From positions 22,516,611 through 22,580,610 of the forward strand of contig NC_086366.1 in the NCBI RefSeq assembly GCF_036324505.1: a stretch of DNA of 64,000 bases. The letters run 5' to 3'. A program made the position numbers and the translations under genes. Source of the DNA: Eleginops maclovinus (Eukaryota > Chordata > Actinopteri > Perciformes > Eleginopidae). Shown piece by piece: positions 14,524 through 27,333 of this stretch. The notes beneath the pieces are model-generated. The model saw nothing but the letters and a program-made list of their open reading frames with translations. It was not told the DNA's origin and searched no databases. Numbering within the stretch: position 1 is the stretch's first letter; each line of letters opens with the position of its first letter.

Positions 14524-15051
14524 CAGTGGTATAAAGTAACTAAGTACATTTACTCAAGTACTGTACTTAGGTACAATGTTGAAGCACTTGTACTTTCCTT
14601 GAGTATGTCCATTTGTTGCTACTTTGTACTTTTAATCAACTACAAATCAGACGTATATAGTGTACTTTTACTCCATTACATTTATTCATTTATTACCTTT
14701 GGTTACTTTGCAGATTTTGTTTAATGATGTAAAACATAATCAACTCTTAAATCAGACTTTAGTTACAACTGGAGTAAATTCACAAGCTACCCTACAGTAT
14801 AGAAAGTCATTAAATCTGTCTGCTTTGATAACCACATTAACACATCAGTGATTATAAAGACAACGTCTAATACATATGAATCTGAAATGGCCCAAATTGC
14901 ATAATGAGTACTTTCACTATTGGTACTTTAAGAATATATAATATAAATGCCAATACTTTTGTACTTTTACTTGAGCAACATTTGTATTACAGGAGTTTTA
15001 CTTGTAACAAGTATTCCTACACTTTGGTATTTCTACTTATTCCACCTCTAC
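14524..15051. repeat. Abundant fish AAGTAC-rich non-autonomous repeat, copy 1
   Basis: Begins CAGTGGTATAAAGTAACTAA followed by AAGTACATTTACTC-type motifs, and ends in TTATTCCACCTCTA, the approximate inverse of the start. This AAGTAC/GTACTT-rich palindromic repeat is very common in teleost genomes and has no coding capacity. A second copy lies at 37541-38384. The superfamily is not assigned here. Confidence 0.8.
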
Positions 15052-15889
15052 ACAACTGAGGCTACAATGTCTACATCAAATCTCAATTTTAGTTATGTTC
15101 AAAGCCTTCTCCCCCCACCCAGCACTGTGTGGGATGGAAAGGGTAGTAGGAATAGCAGAACAGAGGACATGTTTTAAGTTGAATTGTAAAGCGCGTCTGA
15201 TGGCCCAGCCGTGGGTCCAGTTGAGAGTTACCTCTTGCTAAATGTCTTCGGTGATCTTCAAGGTGTGTAATCAAACTACGTTAGTCGACAACGAAAACAG
15301 ATTTGTTTTTTGTCTGAGGGCGGTACGTAACGGTGCTATTCTGTCAACACACATCCCGGCTAAACGCGTTTATCTGACACGCTCTTAATGTGTATGTGAC
15401 ATTATCAGCCAGGGTCGTTTTCCAATCTTGATACCAACATTCCAAACACTAGCACTTATGTAACCAACATTGAAGAAGAAAGGTATCTATATTACGGCTA
15501 AGAAAACGACGTATTATGGTTATACAAAACCCATTGCCAAAAATGTGCGTTTAATTGTCGCTGCTCTTGGGCTAAAGGAAAGGATAGGAAGGAAGAAGGG
15601 ACATTGCAACAGCCCCACTGTGCCAAAAACCTACCCAATGCTGCGGATACGGCGCAGGAGACTTGGGTCCTTCGGTCAGACAATCTTCACGGAATCCAGT
15701 GCCAGTCCTTTTGAGTCACTTTCCGGGCATTTTATGTGTACGCAGACCGTGTCAGTTGCACGGTAGGGTAGACTGGCGGTGTTACGACTGATATCAACCA
15801 GACTGCTGCAGCAGCACTGCTCCACTGGTGTAGAGAGACGAGCTGTGATTAGTCAAAAATGTAGAGACCGTTTATGTGTCGGAGCTGCG
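15052..15889. other. Non-coding, relatively CpG-rich upstream flank
   Basis: After the repeat the sequence is richer in CpG than its surroundings, especially 15180-15900. Open frames on both strands here have no family resemblance. It may be the upstream part of the promoter candidate that follows. Confidence 0.35.
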
Positions 15890-16006
15890 GATTGGTCAAA
15901 CGCTGTGGGACGGAGCTACCGTAGATTTAAAAGCACAGTACATTCACAGCGAGTTAGAATTCAGTTTCAGTCCTTCAGTCAGAAGGGAATGAGTAGTAAA
16001 ACACAA
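15890..16006 (+). promoter_or_regulatory. Candidate promoter with short first coding exon
   Basis: An inverted CCAAT box (GATTGG, 15890-15895) is followed about 30 bp later by a TATA-like TTTAAAA (15926-15932) in locally CpG-rich sequence. An ATG at 15989 opens six codons (MSSKTQ) and runs into a GTAAAC donor at 16007. The order and spacing fit a small RNA polymerase II promoter plus first exon, but no downstream exon was recognised. The support is composition and motif order only. Confidence 0.3.
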
Positions 16007-19000
16007 GTAAACACTTGAATCGATTTAACATATCTTTAATACCTGATGTATTATCAAAAGCAAAAGTATGCTGTCTCTTTTCAGCTTATAGCAGCCTGAG
16101 TACACACTAGTTTGGAGCAAATGTGACCTTGTCTGCTCCCTATATAAATGTCAATTGCCTACATTTCTCTAACCACGGGATGAAAACTAAATAATTTGAA
16201 TTTTGGCCATTCTGAAGTTAGCCCTAAAAGATGCTTTTTTTTGAAGATGGAGAGCAGCAAATGAGGGACCATATAAAAATCCAAGCAGTTCAGAAGAAAT
16301 GCAAAAATAAGGTTTAAATACACATTAAACATAGAAATATAAAAAGTACAAATATGTTATACTTCATGTTACATAAAACTGACTCGTAAATGTTTTGTAT
16401 TGCATATTAAAACATCTCCACATGCAGTCGTGGTACCAATGCATTACATGAGTTGATGTCTCTTTTACTTCATATCAAGTGAAGCAGCTGCTGTGTCCCA
16501 TAAAGGAGACAAAAGCCAAGCCACCACATTATCTGAGCTTGAATGTCATGGAGAGACTGAGGCAGCGGGACTAAAAGCACTTCAGGCCTCTGAGAGTAAG
16601 GTAGGGCAGATCAAGGCTCTCACCAAGATAAAGATTGCTTTTCTGTTTCGGAAATATTACTCATTGGAAGCTTTGAAAGCAGCGACAGAGAAGAGATGTC
16701 CGGAGATCAATGATGCCATTATTGTGAACGCTCTAGTTTCGGTCACAGTGAACAGTCAGCAGAGACTCAGCACTCAGCATCTCTAGCGTTCGGAGTTCAA
16801 AAGTGCATGATAACTGATACGAGCACATATTAGAGAGTGGACAATGTGGCATTTAAAAGGCTGATACTGATACTTCCATCTTCAAATGAACTTGCAGAAA
16901 TTCAGCATATATACAGTAGACTGCCTGTTCCCCAAAAATGATGTTTTCCTCCCAATTAATTCTGACAGAGTAGCATTTTAAAACAGCACTTTTTTTCCAC
17001 CCTTAAATTGTTTGATTTACTACCACTTTCACATAATTTAAAAGATTATCAACCAATAGAAACAGAGCAAAAAACCATGCTGCTGAGGTCTACCGTTATC
17101 CTTCATCATATCAGATGACTGGATATATGATATTTAAATATTTAAACATTTATTGATCTATCTCTAACAAATATCTAGTCAGTCAATGGACAGTTGACAC
17201 CTCCAGGCCACTCAATTAGATGCTCAGTGTCATACAGTGTTGATTGCAGCAAAACCTATTGGTATGAACAGATATGGTTTGGCCAACTCTCATATGTCCC
17301 GTGAGACTCATTTACAGCAGAAACAATGCACAGTGACAGCATTCCTTTGAGATGTGGTAATCAGTCCGTTTATATTGCTGATTTCTTCACCTTAATCCAA
17401 CATTCCTCCTCATTCAAGGAGGTACAACTCATCATCCACTGGAAAGCTGTTGAGGTAGATGAGGGCAAATATAGCTGCAGCCACAATGCCTCCCCTGGGG
17501 TCTTTGACTCAAGGGTCTACTGCAGTGTGAGAACGGATGAGGGTCATTGGAAAATGGGAGGAAATGTATGGTGTCTAACAATGCCCATCTCCTCTGGGAG
17601 GAGGTGCACAGGCCAAGGTGTTGAGGTAAGAAATTGTTTATAGAACAGAAAAAGTGCAAATGAACAGGATTAGCAAGAACGTTTAAAGTTTAACAATATT
17701 AAAGTTAACCTTACGCAAGTAAACTGTATAATGCAGAATAAAAGGAAGCTAACCAATTAATAAACATCTATTTGACATTAAGAAATTGTCCAATTGTGGT
17801 TAACTAGACAAAAAAGGTGCCTAGTTAAGGAAAACGGTAGAGCCTTGACTCATCAAAAGTAACAGAAAAAACTGCAACCACAACCTAAAGGAAAAATAAA
17901 TACTTTTGTCTTGGCTTCATATATATTTTTCACATTGGCAGGTTGTAATATCTATATCCATTTAGTATATGTTTGTTATTAGAAATACAGATAAAGAGAA
18001 AATGTGATAAGAATACTTTTACCCTAGCATAGTTTATACTTTATGTAGAACCTTCCGTAAAGTAAAAATGGCATTCTTAAATATTCAGATAAACCCCAGA
18101 GTAAGCTACTTATTTTTCGTCGAAGTTAAAGCTATACACAAACTTGCTAACCAAACTTTTCATTGCTTGAAATAATCTAAGTGTTCTTCTCAATGTATGA
18201 GTTTGTATTTTTTAGCTACGTCAGTTACTATATTTAGCTGTGACATGAAGCTATTCAATTTTTTCTGACGTGGTTTGCATACAGTAGCAGGAAGTTGGTA
18301 ATGTGGCACGAAGAGTTGACGCATGCATCAAAGCTTCCACAACCCGAGGACGTGTTCTTTCTAGAAAGAATGCATGGCCTTGATTGACAGAGTAATTTGG
18401 CTCACCCTGAGTGTCTGTTTGTCAGTGTTTGTTGTTCAGCTGTCCAGTTTTCCCTCTGCAGAGACATGCCAACAAAAAGCATGCAACACTGCACTTCTCT
18501 AAATGTAAGACAAATGCCTCTTGTTTTTACTCTGTCGTTGTGTGATTAAACCAAGTTGACTGCAGTAAGAGTTGACCATACTGTTCCCACACGTTCCTTG
18601 AGCAATACTGATAATCATTCTGAAGTTAGTTTCATTGCTTTTGCAACAACACAAAAATGCTGAGACAAGCCCATTTGAACCAGGAAGAATTCAGCAACGG
18701 ACCATTCAGGATTTTTCTGTGATGACCTGTTTTTTTTAATGTCTTTTACACTACTGTAACTCAGCATTAGCTCATTATATTAAAACAACTGGACAATTTA
18801 GCGTTGTACTAAAGTAGGATATCAGCACAGTAAATGTATTGTTTCTTTCTGTCTTGAACAGATTCGGATCTAATGACTCGTGTTTAATTTATTTCCTTCA
18901 GATGGCGCTTTCGTCTGTTTTCAAATGTTTATCATCCCTTCTCACTTCTCCTTGCTCTAGAGCTTAAATATATGCAAAGACAATTGTATTAGTCTCTCAT

Positions 19001-22000
19001 TGTAGAGCAATTTCAAAGTTAAATAAAAAATAAAGCTTGTCGACCAAGTAAGAAAAATATTTCTGGGCAATGGTTATCTGTCAAACTTGTACTGACTGTA
19101 AAGTGTTGAGAGTTTTTTTTAACAATATTATACTGAATATCCAACAATACATTGCACCACAGAGCATATACTATATATTAAAACTTGTTATATCATAGAT
19201 TATGGACTAAAGGTTCCTCTGTAAGCCACTATTTCATCCCAACTAACATGAACACAATATCAACGCTAATGTACTGATGTTTTGCACGTATAATGTTTAC
19301 CCAGTTCATCTTAGTTTTGAGTGTTAGCTTGCTAATATCAGCGACTTAGCACTAAATATATAGTCTACAGTTCAGGCTTAATGTGTTAGCAGGTATATGG
19401 TCATATAGCAGTATTGGACAAATATATATTTTTCTGCCAAATGAAATATGAAGGGTTTAACAAAGTCAACATGAATGCTAGTACCAAATGTAATTGCAAC
19501 TCTTGGATTGAAACAGGATGAGACAGATTAAATATCTGCGTGGAGTCGGATGACAGATTTGTGCTGCTTTGGTCTGTCAGGGTCTTTAAATCATCTCAGT
19601 CATCAACTTAGAAGTTCTTAGCACTTTGATCTGCATCCAGATAGTATTAATATCATGTGAGCCGATGAAACATACTACTGAGGGCTGAAACAGGAAACAC
19701 TCTGTTCACACTATCTACCATTTAATCAGCTTAAGCACAGATCATACTGTATCTTCTCTGACATTATTATCAATGGAGAAACATTTCTTATGCTTGGCTC
19801 AAATTGTGTCAGTGGTAACATAGATGATCAGGGCCTTATTTGCCGTGCACCTCAGATTTTTGTCTTTGTGTTTCGTCATAATGCCCATATTGTACTTGCA
19901 ATGCCAGCAGCAGATCTCCTGCTTCGTGGTTGCAGTAATAGGATATCCCATGTGTCTTTCCTGTTTACAAAGGGTTAAAGGTTTTTCTTTGCCCACTCGA
20001 TGAGGTTGTTCCTATCATAGAGCTTGACGTGATTTGACTCAATTATTTCTTCCTGTACTTTATGTAAACAGGAATCATTTTTGGTTAACTGTAAGATAAC
20101 TTACTTTTACATTAGAAGTTGAGTATCTAATTAGTCCATATGTAGCATAGACGTGTTTGATTTATATGACCCATAAAAGACTCAAAAAACATAAACAATT
20201 CAACATAAAGTGTCCATCCGATATGGATTACTAGAACATCTTTGGAAAAACACCACTGTGAGGTTGAACAGTGTGAGAGGCTCCCACACACTGTCATTCC
20301 TCTTGTGTCAGGGGTATCATCTGTCCCCATGGGCCTTCTTGACCAGAGTTGCAGCTCACATTCAGATCTAAAAAGCATTGTAGCTGCACTACTCCTCAAA
20401 AACAAAAGTTTAAATCTATGTTTTCTTGTAGGGAAATAAGTGACAAACTAAAGATTCCTTGTAGATTACTTTGTGGAGAGTTTGCCTGGATGTCATACTT
20501 ATGAAAGATAATATCAACTTGAGTTAAAAAACGGCAATAAATCTTTCAGTTGTTTGGCATCTGATAAGCCTATAACTCTGAATCCTGTAGGATCCCCTTT
20601 ACTGTCTTTATGAGGCTGTAGCAGGCTCACTTTCAAAGCTATAGTGACGCAGATAAAAATAAAAAAGCCTACAAAATCAATTAAATCCAACCATGACATG
20701 TCTGCAAAATAACAATCTCAAGTTAGTCCATGTTCACAGGGGTCCCTTGACCTCTCACCTCAAGTTATCGAAATGCAAATGGTTCTATAAATCTCCCCCC
20801 AAGTGTCCTTAGTCCAGGCATGCACTCTTTATGTTAACCTTCACAGTTTTGGGCAGTAGCAATAGAGTTTTCAGCATGTGATTCCATATACATGTGTTAT
20901 GTTTGCCTTTGCTGCATGTCTAGGTCCCTTAACAGTAATGCATGAATAGAGTATTGGAAAGTGCAGACTCTTATGGATCAAATGAGCCCAAATGCAATCA
21001 TGTGTAATGATGCTGTTCCCCATAGTATCTACTTAATTTGATTGTGGCAAGAACATTTTTGGGAACTTTATTTTATATAATATACAGTATATGATGTATA
21101 TTTGTACCAAAAAGAGTGAGCCTTTAGGCTGCTTCTCACCAAGTAATGTTTGTAAATCTATCTGTATCTACTTCTTGTGATGCCAAACAGATATCAAATT
21201 CCCATGATGGTTTAAGTTCTCCAAAAAAATTGTGAAGTTTCTGAGCTTATTTCATATTCAGCTGGCTATGTTACCATTTCAGCCTTTTTGTTTGGCACAT
21301 GAAAAAAGCCAATATCCTTTAAAATCGTCAACTTGACATAAATCAAATAGGGACCATGTAAACAAAGAAAGCAGGCAACATACAGTCTGAGCTGTTTGAC
21401 CATCGTTGCATGTCAAAAGTCCTTCAGAGCCCCTAAGGCCTTTCTGTCCTGAACAGGCAGCTCCCTCTGGCTGCTTCCCAATTAGCAGCAGTGCATCTGT
21501 GCTGATTAGTAAACAGCTTTTCATCCCCCTGCCAGCAAAGGATGCCAGAAAATGAGACAAGGAGTTTATTGGCCTAGATTCCCAACTATTCAAAGTCTAA
21601 CAAGGTGAAGTGGCACGCATGAAATACAAAGACGAGGGCAGTCTATGTCGCCATGTTTTTTGCCTTCCAAGGGACCATGGAGGATGAAAATAGAAGAATT
21701 AAGTAACATTAGGGATTTGCTTTGGGACTTTACAAGCTCGAATGATCTCCAGTATGAAAGACAACCAATACAAATTGCTCAAGGGTCACAAGCCATTTCT
21801 CTATTAATTTAAAGCTGGTCTATTTTGGGAAATTTACTGATTAGCTTAGCCTATTAGCTTTGCTGTTTTATGTCTTGAAGCTAGCCTACCTTAGCATGCA
21901 AATATTAAACAGGATAAACAGCTAGTATGTCTCTTTCCGCAGTTAATAACCTTTTAACTACCTTTATAGCTGTCTTATTTGAATAATGTTTGGTGTTTGT

Positions 22001-23944
22001 TTAGGATTGTCATAGTTTCACCAAAATCACACTGGTATTATATATTCTCCTCTAGTTTACGCCCCCCCCCCCCCCCCCCCAAAAAAAAAAGTACTCTGGG
22101 CCTATCAGGAGAAATATTAATTGCCTACATGAACAAAAGAAATGTATTTTAGGGACATCCAACTATACTTCTGTGAAACGTCGGTGTTGATAGTTTGCGA
22201 GATTTTGGTCTCTGTAGAGAATGGCACATTCTGAACCCCACTGTTTTGGAAGCCTTCCGGATACACCTTTTTTTTTTGCAGAGGATTTACATATGACAGC
22301 AGAAAAAACATTAGTTCAAATACTAGAAAAATGATGACTTAATGCATTAGGTTTCTGGTATTGTGCATGCTTGCAGAGCCTTTGTTAAGCTTATTAGAAA
22401 GATTTACAGGTGCCTTTCTTACTATAACAAGCTCAGACGTTTGCAGTCAAAGAGGCTGACAAACTGTTGGCCAAAAAATAACTAGTTCTAGTACATAACT
22501 CTCACTAAAACTTTTTTGAAGTCATTTCCTTTGTTTGTAAGACAAAATACAACAGGTCAGTTTTTCAGATCCAAACCAGGCTAGCTGTTTAACCCGCACT
22601 TTCTGTCTTATTGCTACGCTAACGTACCTTCGCTCCAGACTGGAAAGTATTAATACTGGAGGCACCAGGAAGCAACAAGCCTAGCTTCCAAAGGTAAAAA
22701 CAAATAACTCAAACACCACTTGTAAATTTGATTGATAAACCTGTAATAAATTCTTGATCAAACCAACAAAACCTGAAAGCTTTTGTTATTCTTGGCTGAG
22801 CTAAATTATTTTTTTGCTGGCTCTGGTTTATATATAATGTATACTTTACCGGATTTCTCCCTAAATTGAAGAATGTTAAGTGCTTGGCAGTTTTTCAATA
22901 CAGCTGGACCTTTGATGAAGTCAATGAAGATGGAGTTTGATTTAAAAAATCTTTACATCGTAAAACTGATGTAAGCATGTATTTGACTGAAGTTTAAACA
23001 ACTAATATGCAGTTATAGTACTCAATTGCAAAAGAGAGCAACATTAGTTATTTTAATCTATCACTTTGAATTTTTCCCTGCCAACAGAAAAAATGTGTTT
23101 CTTTTTGTGTGACTAGTTCTTGTACATAGACACACACAAGCAGTCTTGTCTTGTTGTTATGTTAAATGTGAGTCTGGTGAGGTTTTATCTCACAGTAAGC
23201 CTATCGTCAGGGGTCTGTCTGTACTTTTGGCATATGGTGAATGGGGGTTTTTGGGGGGTGTGCAGCAGGAGTGTGAGACCACAGTAAAAGACATGGATGA
23301 GTGATGGAGAAATGACTCAATATTTATCCAAGCCAGACGTCTCCCACTATTTAAATACATACATGGCATATGTCACAGCAAGAGCACCGATCTCAAGTTT
23401 GTAAATAAATATGCAAAAATGAAGGGATAAAACCAAAGCACTAAACAGTAAGTATTGACTATGGAAACATAATTGATATCAAATAAAATAGACATTTTCT
23501 AAAGGTATTTATCTTTATTCAAATAGCATGTCTTCCTGATAAAATACTGCTAAATGTGTTTCTCAAAACTTGTTTCAAAATGAGAATTAATATAAACTGT
23601 AGAGAAAAAACCTGCTGTGAAATTAATGTTCACCATGTGGAAGATGCTGGAAAATATCAACCAATAGAGAAGATCCACAGTGATTCAATATCAGGAGAAT
23701 TCACGTAAGGACTGTATACTGTTTACTATATGTACAAAGCAAGTTAAGAGTCTTCAAAATCTTCTAAGAAATAGAGACTGCAACCACAGGCAGTGGAATA
23801 CTGTTATTATGTTATTCTGTAATGAATTGCCTTCTTTAAAAAGTAAATCCAAATTGCCATGGGCAGCATCAATAAAAATCCTCATCATACACTTACATGA
23901 TGGCTTGAAATAGAAGACATTTCACAGGAGAGATGTTTCATTTC
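16007..23944. other. Non-coding; scattered degenerate repeats
   Basis: No confident gene. An open frame at 16493-16786 (97 codons) has acceptable codon composition but no recognisable domain. The stretch 21820-22700 contains AGCTAGC/TTAGC-type motifs like those of old fish-wide repeats. Around 21440-21560 the sequence looks like a possible conserved regulatory segment with ATTAG cores. None of this can be settled by eye. Confidence 0.45.
22062..22090. repeat. C19-A10 homopolymer junction
   Basis: Nineteen consecutive C (22062-22080) are followed directly by ten A (22081-22090). Such runs are prone to sequencing length errors. Confidence 0.9.
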
Positions 23945-24000
23945 AGAATCAGAATCAGAAATACTTTATTTATCCCAAATTGGGACATATTTAAAGATAT
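23945..24000 (-). repeat. LINE 3' tail remnant, minus orientation
   Basis: The plus strand reads (AGAATC)n then AAATACTTTATTTATCCC. On the minus strand this is the usual fish LINE end: a GGGATAAATAAAG polyadenylation region followed by short ATTCTG repeats. Only the tail is clear; the body is not recognisable. Confidence 0.65.
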
Positions 24001-24334
24001 AATAGTGAAATAGATGTCCGGACCATTACATTGAATGACAATTTTAGCACTTAATGCTTAATTTCATATATATTTTTGCACTTAGTTTTTCTCTAAATCT
24101 AAGTGAAATAATAAAGTAGACAATGTAGTTTAACTTAATATGCTATTAATGTATTTAATTATCTTTTTTGTTAATTTATTGCATGCGGACCCCAGAAAAG
24201 GCTTGTCAAGTCTTTGACCCATGTACAATGTAAATGTCCTTTCCGGGAACCAGCACCTTATCGTGATGCGTTTGGTGTGACGTAATCGTCACCGGGTGAC
24301 GTCACTCAGCAACCCCAACTCTGAATGACTTCCG

Positions 24335-24745
24335 GTGTCACTGGGCCAGACTAAGATTGGTTCAAAAGACCTCATGACAAACACACATGAAAGCGAGGAT
24401 ACCCGGCCCGGAGGAGGCCCGGGGTCCCCTTCTGGAGCCAGGCCCAGAAGGAGGACTCGTCAGCGAGCGTCTGGTAGCCGGGCTTGCCACCGAGCCCGGC
24501 CGGGCACAGCCCGAAAAAGCAACGTGGGCAACAACTCCGCTTCCCTGTCCCACGGGCCCACCACCTACGGGAAACAGCAATGGGGTCGGGTGTGCTGCCA
24601 GAAGGGTGGCAGTGAAAGCAGAGGGTCTCGACGGACCAGACCCGGGTGGCAGAAGCTGGCTTTGGGGACGTGGAACGTCACCTCTCTTGGGGGGAAGGAG
24701 CCGGAGCTTGTGCGGGAGGTGGAGCGTTACCAGTTGGATCTGGTG
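24335..24745 (+). pseudogene. LINE-A ORF, N-terminal part (to endonuclease start)
   Basis: Encodes a Gly/Arg/Pro-rich leader followed by the first endonuclease strand, LALGTWNVTSLGGKEPELVR. The frame is open up to the DNA transposon, which enters just after the codons for QLDLV. The matching frame resumes at 29216 with the [12 protein letters not shown] block, as in LINE-B. No functional protein can be made across the insertion. Confidence 0.8.
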
Positions 24746-25931
24746 CACTGTAAATAATTTTCCTGTAAAATAACAGTAAACAGCTGGCAGCAGGGTTGCC
24801 AGCAGTATACCGTTATCTTTACGGTATTCTAATGTAAAATGACTTTACAGTAGTAGTCTGTAAACCATAAATAGGTACAAATTTCACAGTCTAATACAAT
24901 AGGAAAATAAATAGACAATTGCTTAAAATATCAATTATTGTGAATATTATGCAAAATAAGAAATAAAACCGTCAATAAAAAATCAAATACCTTTATTTCA
25001 AAGAACAATGTCAATGTCAACATGAATACTGTTACTTTCAAAAAATGGGAAAACAGAAAATAAACCCTTTTGGATGACCCTGAGAAGACATTACCAGTAG
25101 CAAACAGAAACAGCCTACTAATGTCTGCTTTACACTATGACAATAAACTTAAATTCTCAAATTGCTCATCAGAGACTGCCCCTAACCCTTACCAAACGTG
25201 AAGGGCATAACCTATAGTTGACTTTTTTTTAAAACACATTTTTGAAAGAAAAATGCCCACAGGCTTTTATTTTTTTCCATCTTAAAATAGTTAGTTTGAT
25301 TAAAATGTCCTCAAAAGTCAACTTAAAAGATTTACATTATGTAATCTGCAATGTATTCCGTGCCGTCTGTGAAAATATACGTTCATGATATACGTTCACT
25401 AATAACATTGTGAACATATGCAGAATTGGCAACATTTGGAAAACAAACTGAAGAGCAGCCAGCAGCACAAGACATTCAACATGTGCATTAAGGCCACTTT
25501 GAAACTACTATTATAGCACAGTAGAACATTTTGAGAATATGCATCAATAATATGCATCAACATAAACCTTTAGGGATGAAACTGTAAGGTAGGCACCTTA
25601 CAGACCTGCAGGTTACCTCTTAAAATTGTCCTGTGAGGTAGGCTTGTGTTTTTACGTCTTCTTGTGTACTAGTCTTGTTGTTGTGGATCCAGGAGAGTTG
25701 ATCATCACTTTGAGAGCCGCTGTTCCTCTCTGCAGCATTATTCCAGTGTTGCCACTGTCAAACAACAACAAACAATCATAATCATAAAAATACATAAACT
25801 ATACAATCAGGGATGTACAGTATACACTCCAAGCTAATGCTTATAACGTTAATAATACCAGTTCTTTTGTGGCTTATTGTGGCAATGCCAGACTGTCAAA
25901 ACAAAGAGAGCGAGATAAAGAGCTCACCGAT

Positions 25932-26168
25932 CTATATGAGGTTCCATTCAAAGTCAATGAGATTCTTCACTAGCATGGCAACGTGTGTATTGACTGCTGA
26001 AGACTTCTTCTGGACGCTCACACTTTTCTTCTTGGAGAAACCCTTTCCCCTTTTGGCCTTTGTCCCTCTCTCTGGATTCATACCAATGAAGCACCTTAAA
26101 TCAAAATAGTCTAAGATCAGAGTGGATTGCAACAACATACTATTTTGTGTACATTCGATTAAATGCAA
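25932..26168 (-). pseudogene. Possible downstream exon of the SAM-type gene in the CACTG element
   Basis: A minus-strand frame with a lysine-rich stretch (about GTKAKRGKGFSKKKSVSVQKK) lies just beyond the microsatellite, in the position expected for the next exon. The composition fits the basic linker of SAMD3-like transposon proteins. The acceptor is not clear and the frame could be chance. Confidence 0.3.
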
Positions 26169-26279
26169 TGACTTGTTTTTTTCTTTTCTTCATAGCACAA
26201 ATAGAGTGGACGAATGACATATAGAAGTGACATCAAATGGAATTATAATAAAACCTATAGTCAAGTCAAACAAAATACC

Positions 26280-26390
<111 letters not shown>

Positions 26391-26495
26391 GTGGCTTGAA
26401 ATGTACAGTACTAATACCATTTTATGCAAAATACAAACACATTCATTTCATTGTATATATCCATATAATGATGACAAGGAATGAAGGGGTTTTAC

Positions 26496-26890
26496 CTCTA
26501 AATGAATTCCAGAGTGCATATCAGCAAAACTATTTGGGTATTGCCTGACGATATTTCGAGCCACAGTAAGGCACTGTGTGCGAGTGGGGTTAGCTTCATA
26601 CCTTCTCATTTCTTCTGCAAGTACTCGTACCATCTGGCGTCACTCCACTGGTTTAGGTCTCTTGCCATCTTCAATTGCAGAACGAATTTCCTGTGGCATT
26701 TGTTCCCAAGGGACCTGGAATGTTTCTGGCTATGTTTTCAGTATCTGAGATGTGGAAGGTCTGTCACTTGGCTCGCTGTTTCTTGCCTGGCTTGGACATG
26801 ATGATGATGAACACTCAGACACCGAACAATCACTACTCAGTGGTGACGAAGTTGGAATGACTTGAAAATCCAATGTAACTGTCTCGGTTT
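26496..26890 (-). pseudogene. SAMD3-like second exon, with two in-frame stops
   Basis: Spliced to the SAM exon at 27120-27333. The acceptor is TTTTTTTAG before 26890, and the phase joins G to AA ACC GAG, giving a continuous frame. Recognisable part: a Ser-rich linker, then FQVPWEQMPQEIRSAIEDGK, then a helix-rich block MVRVLAEEMRRYEANPTRTQ followed by LTVARNIVRQYP. This resembles the conserved region after the SAM domain in fish SAMD3-like transposon-derived proteins. Two stop codons interrupt it (before PETFQ and before RQMVRV). The exon ends TTTAGAG at a GTAAAA donor (26496/26495). Confidence 0.65.
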
Positions 26891-27119
26891 CTAAAAAAAC
26901 AAACAAACCAAAAAATAATTAGGGCACATAACTAATAAGCTATATCATATATATGTCACTGCAGACATTTGGACAAACGTCTACTTAACGCTCCTTATAT
27001 TAGGCATATTTGAAAAGTTTAAAGGTGCATTATGTAGTTTTAGAAAAAAAGAAATTCCACAACTGAATAAACAAGAGTATATAACAAGAGAATGCTACAC
27101 TACATTAACCATACATTAC

Positions 27120-27333
27120 CTAATTTGAATGCATCCAGGAGTTTTCGGCGCTGGATAACAGGTAACAGATCAGCAATGTCTTCCTGTTGTACATATTTTA
27201 AGTCTTCTTTTGACTCCAAGCCGGAGCTCTGAAGTTTCGATATTATTTGCCACTGGGTCTCTTCAGACAGATTTGGCAGGGTCTTGCAGATGATCTCTTT
27301 GATTTCTTCAATCATGTCTGCCATCATTCTGGA
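27120..27333 (-). pseudogene. SAM-like domain exon of the CACTG element
   Basis: The acceptor is TTTCCCTCTAG just before 27333 and the donor is AATTAG then GTAATG at 27120/27119. It encodes about 68 residues starting MMADMIEEIKEIICKTLPNL and including SKLQSSGLESKEDLKYVQQE, then LLPVIQRRKLLDAFK. The helix pattern with LLPVIQRRKLL at the end is typical of SAM domains, which mediate oligomerisation. This exon itself has no disabling change. The next exon is damaged, so the gene as a whole is probably dead. Confidence 0.7.

Noticed and set aside
17326..17643. 105-codon open frame with several cysteines
   Set aside because: It resembles an immunoglobulin-type strand only superficially (KYSCSHN); there is no tryptophan/cysteine framework at proper spacing and no splice sites.
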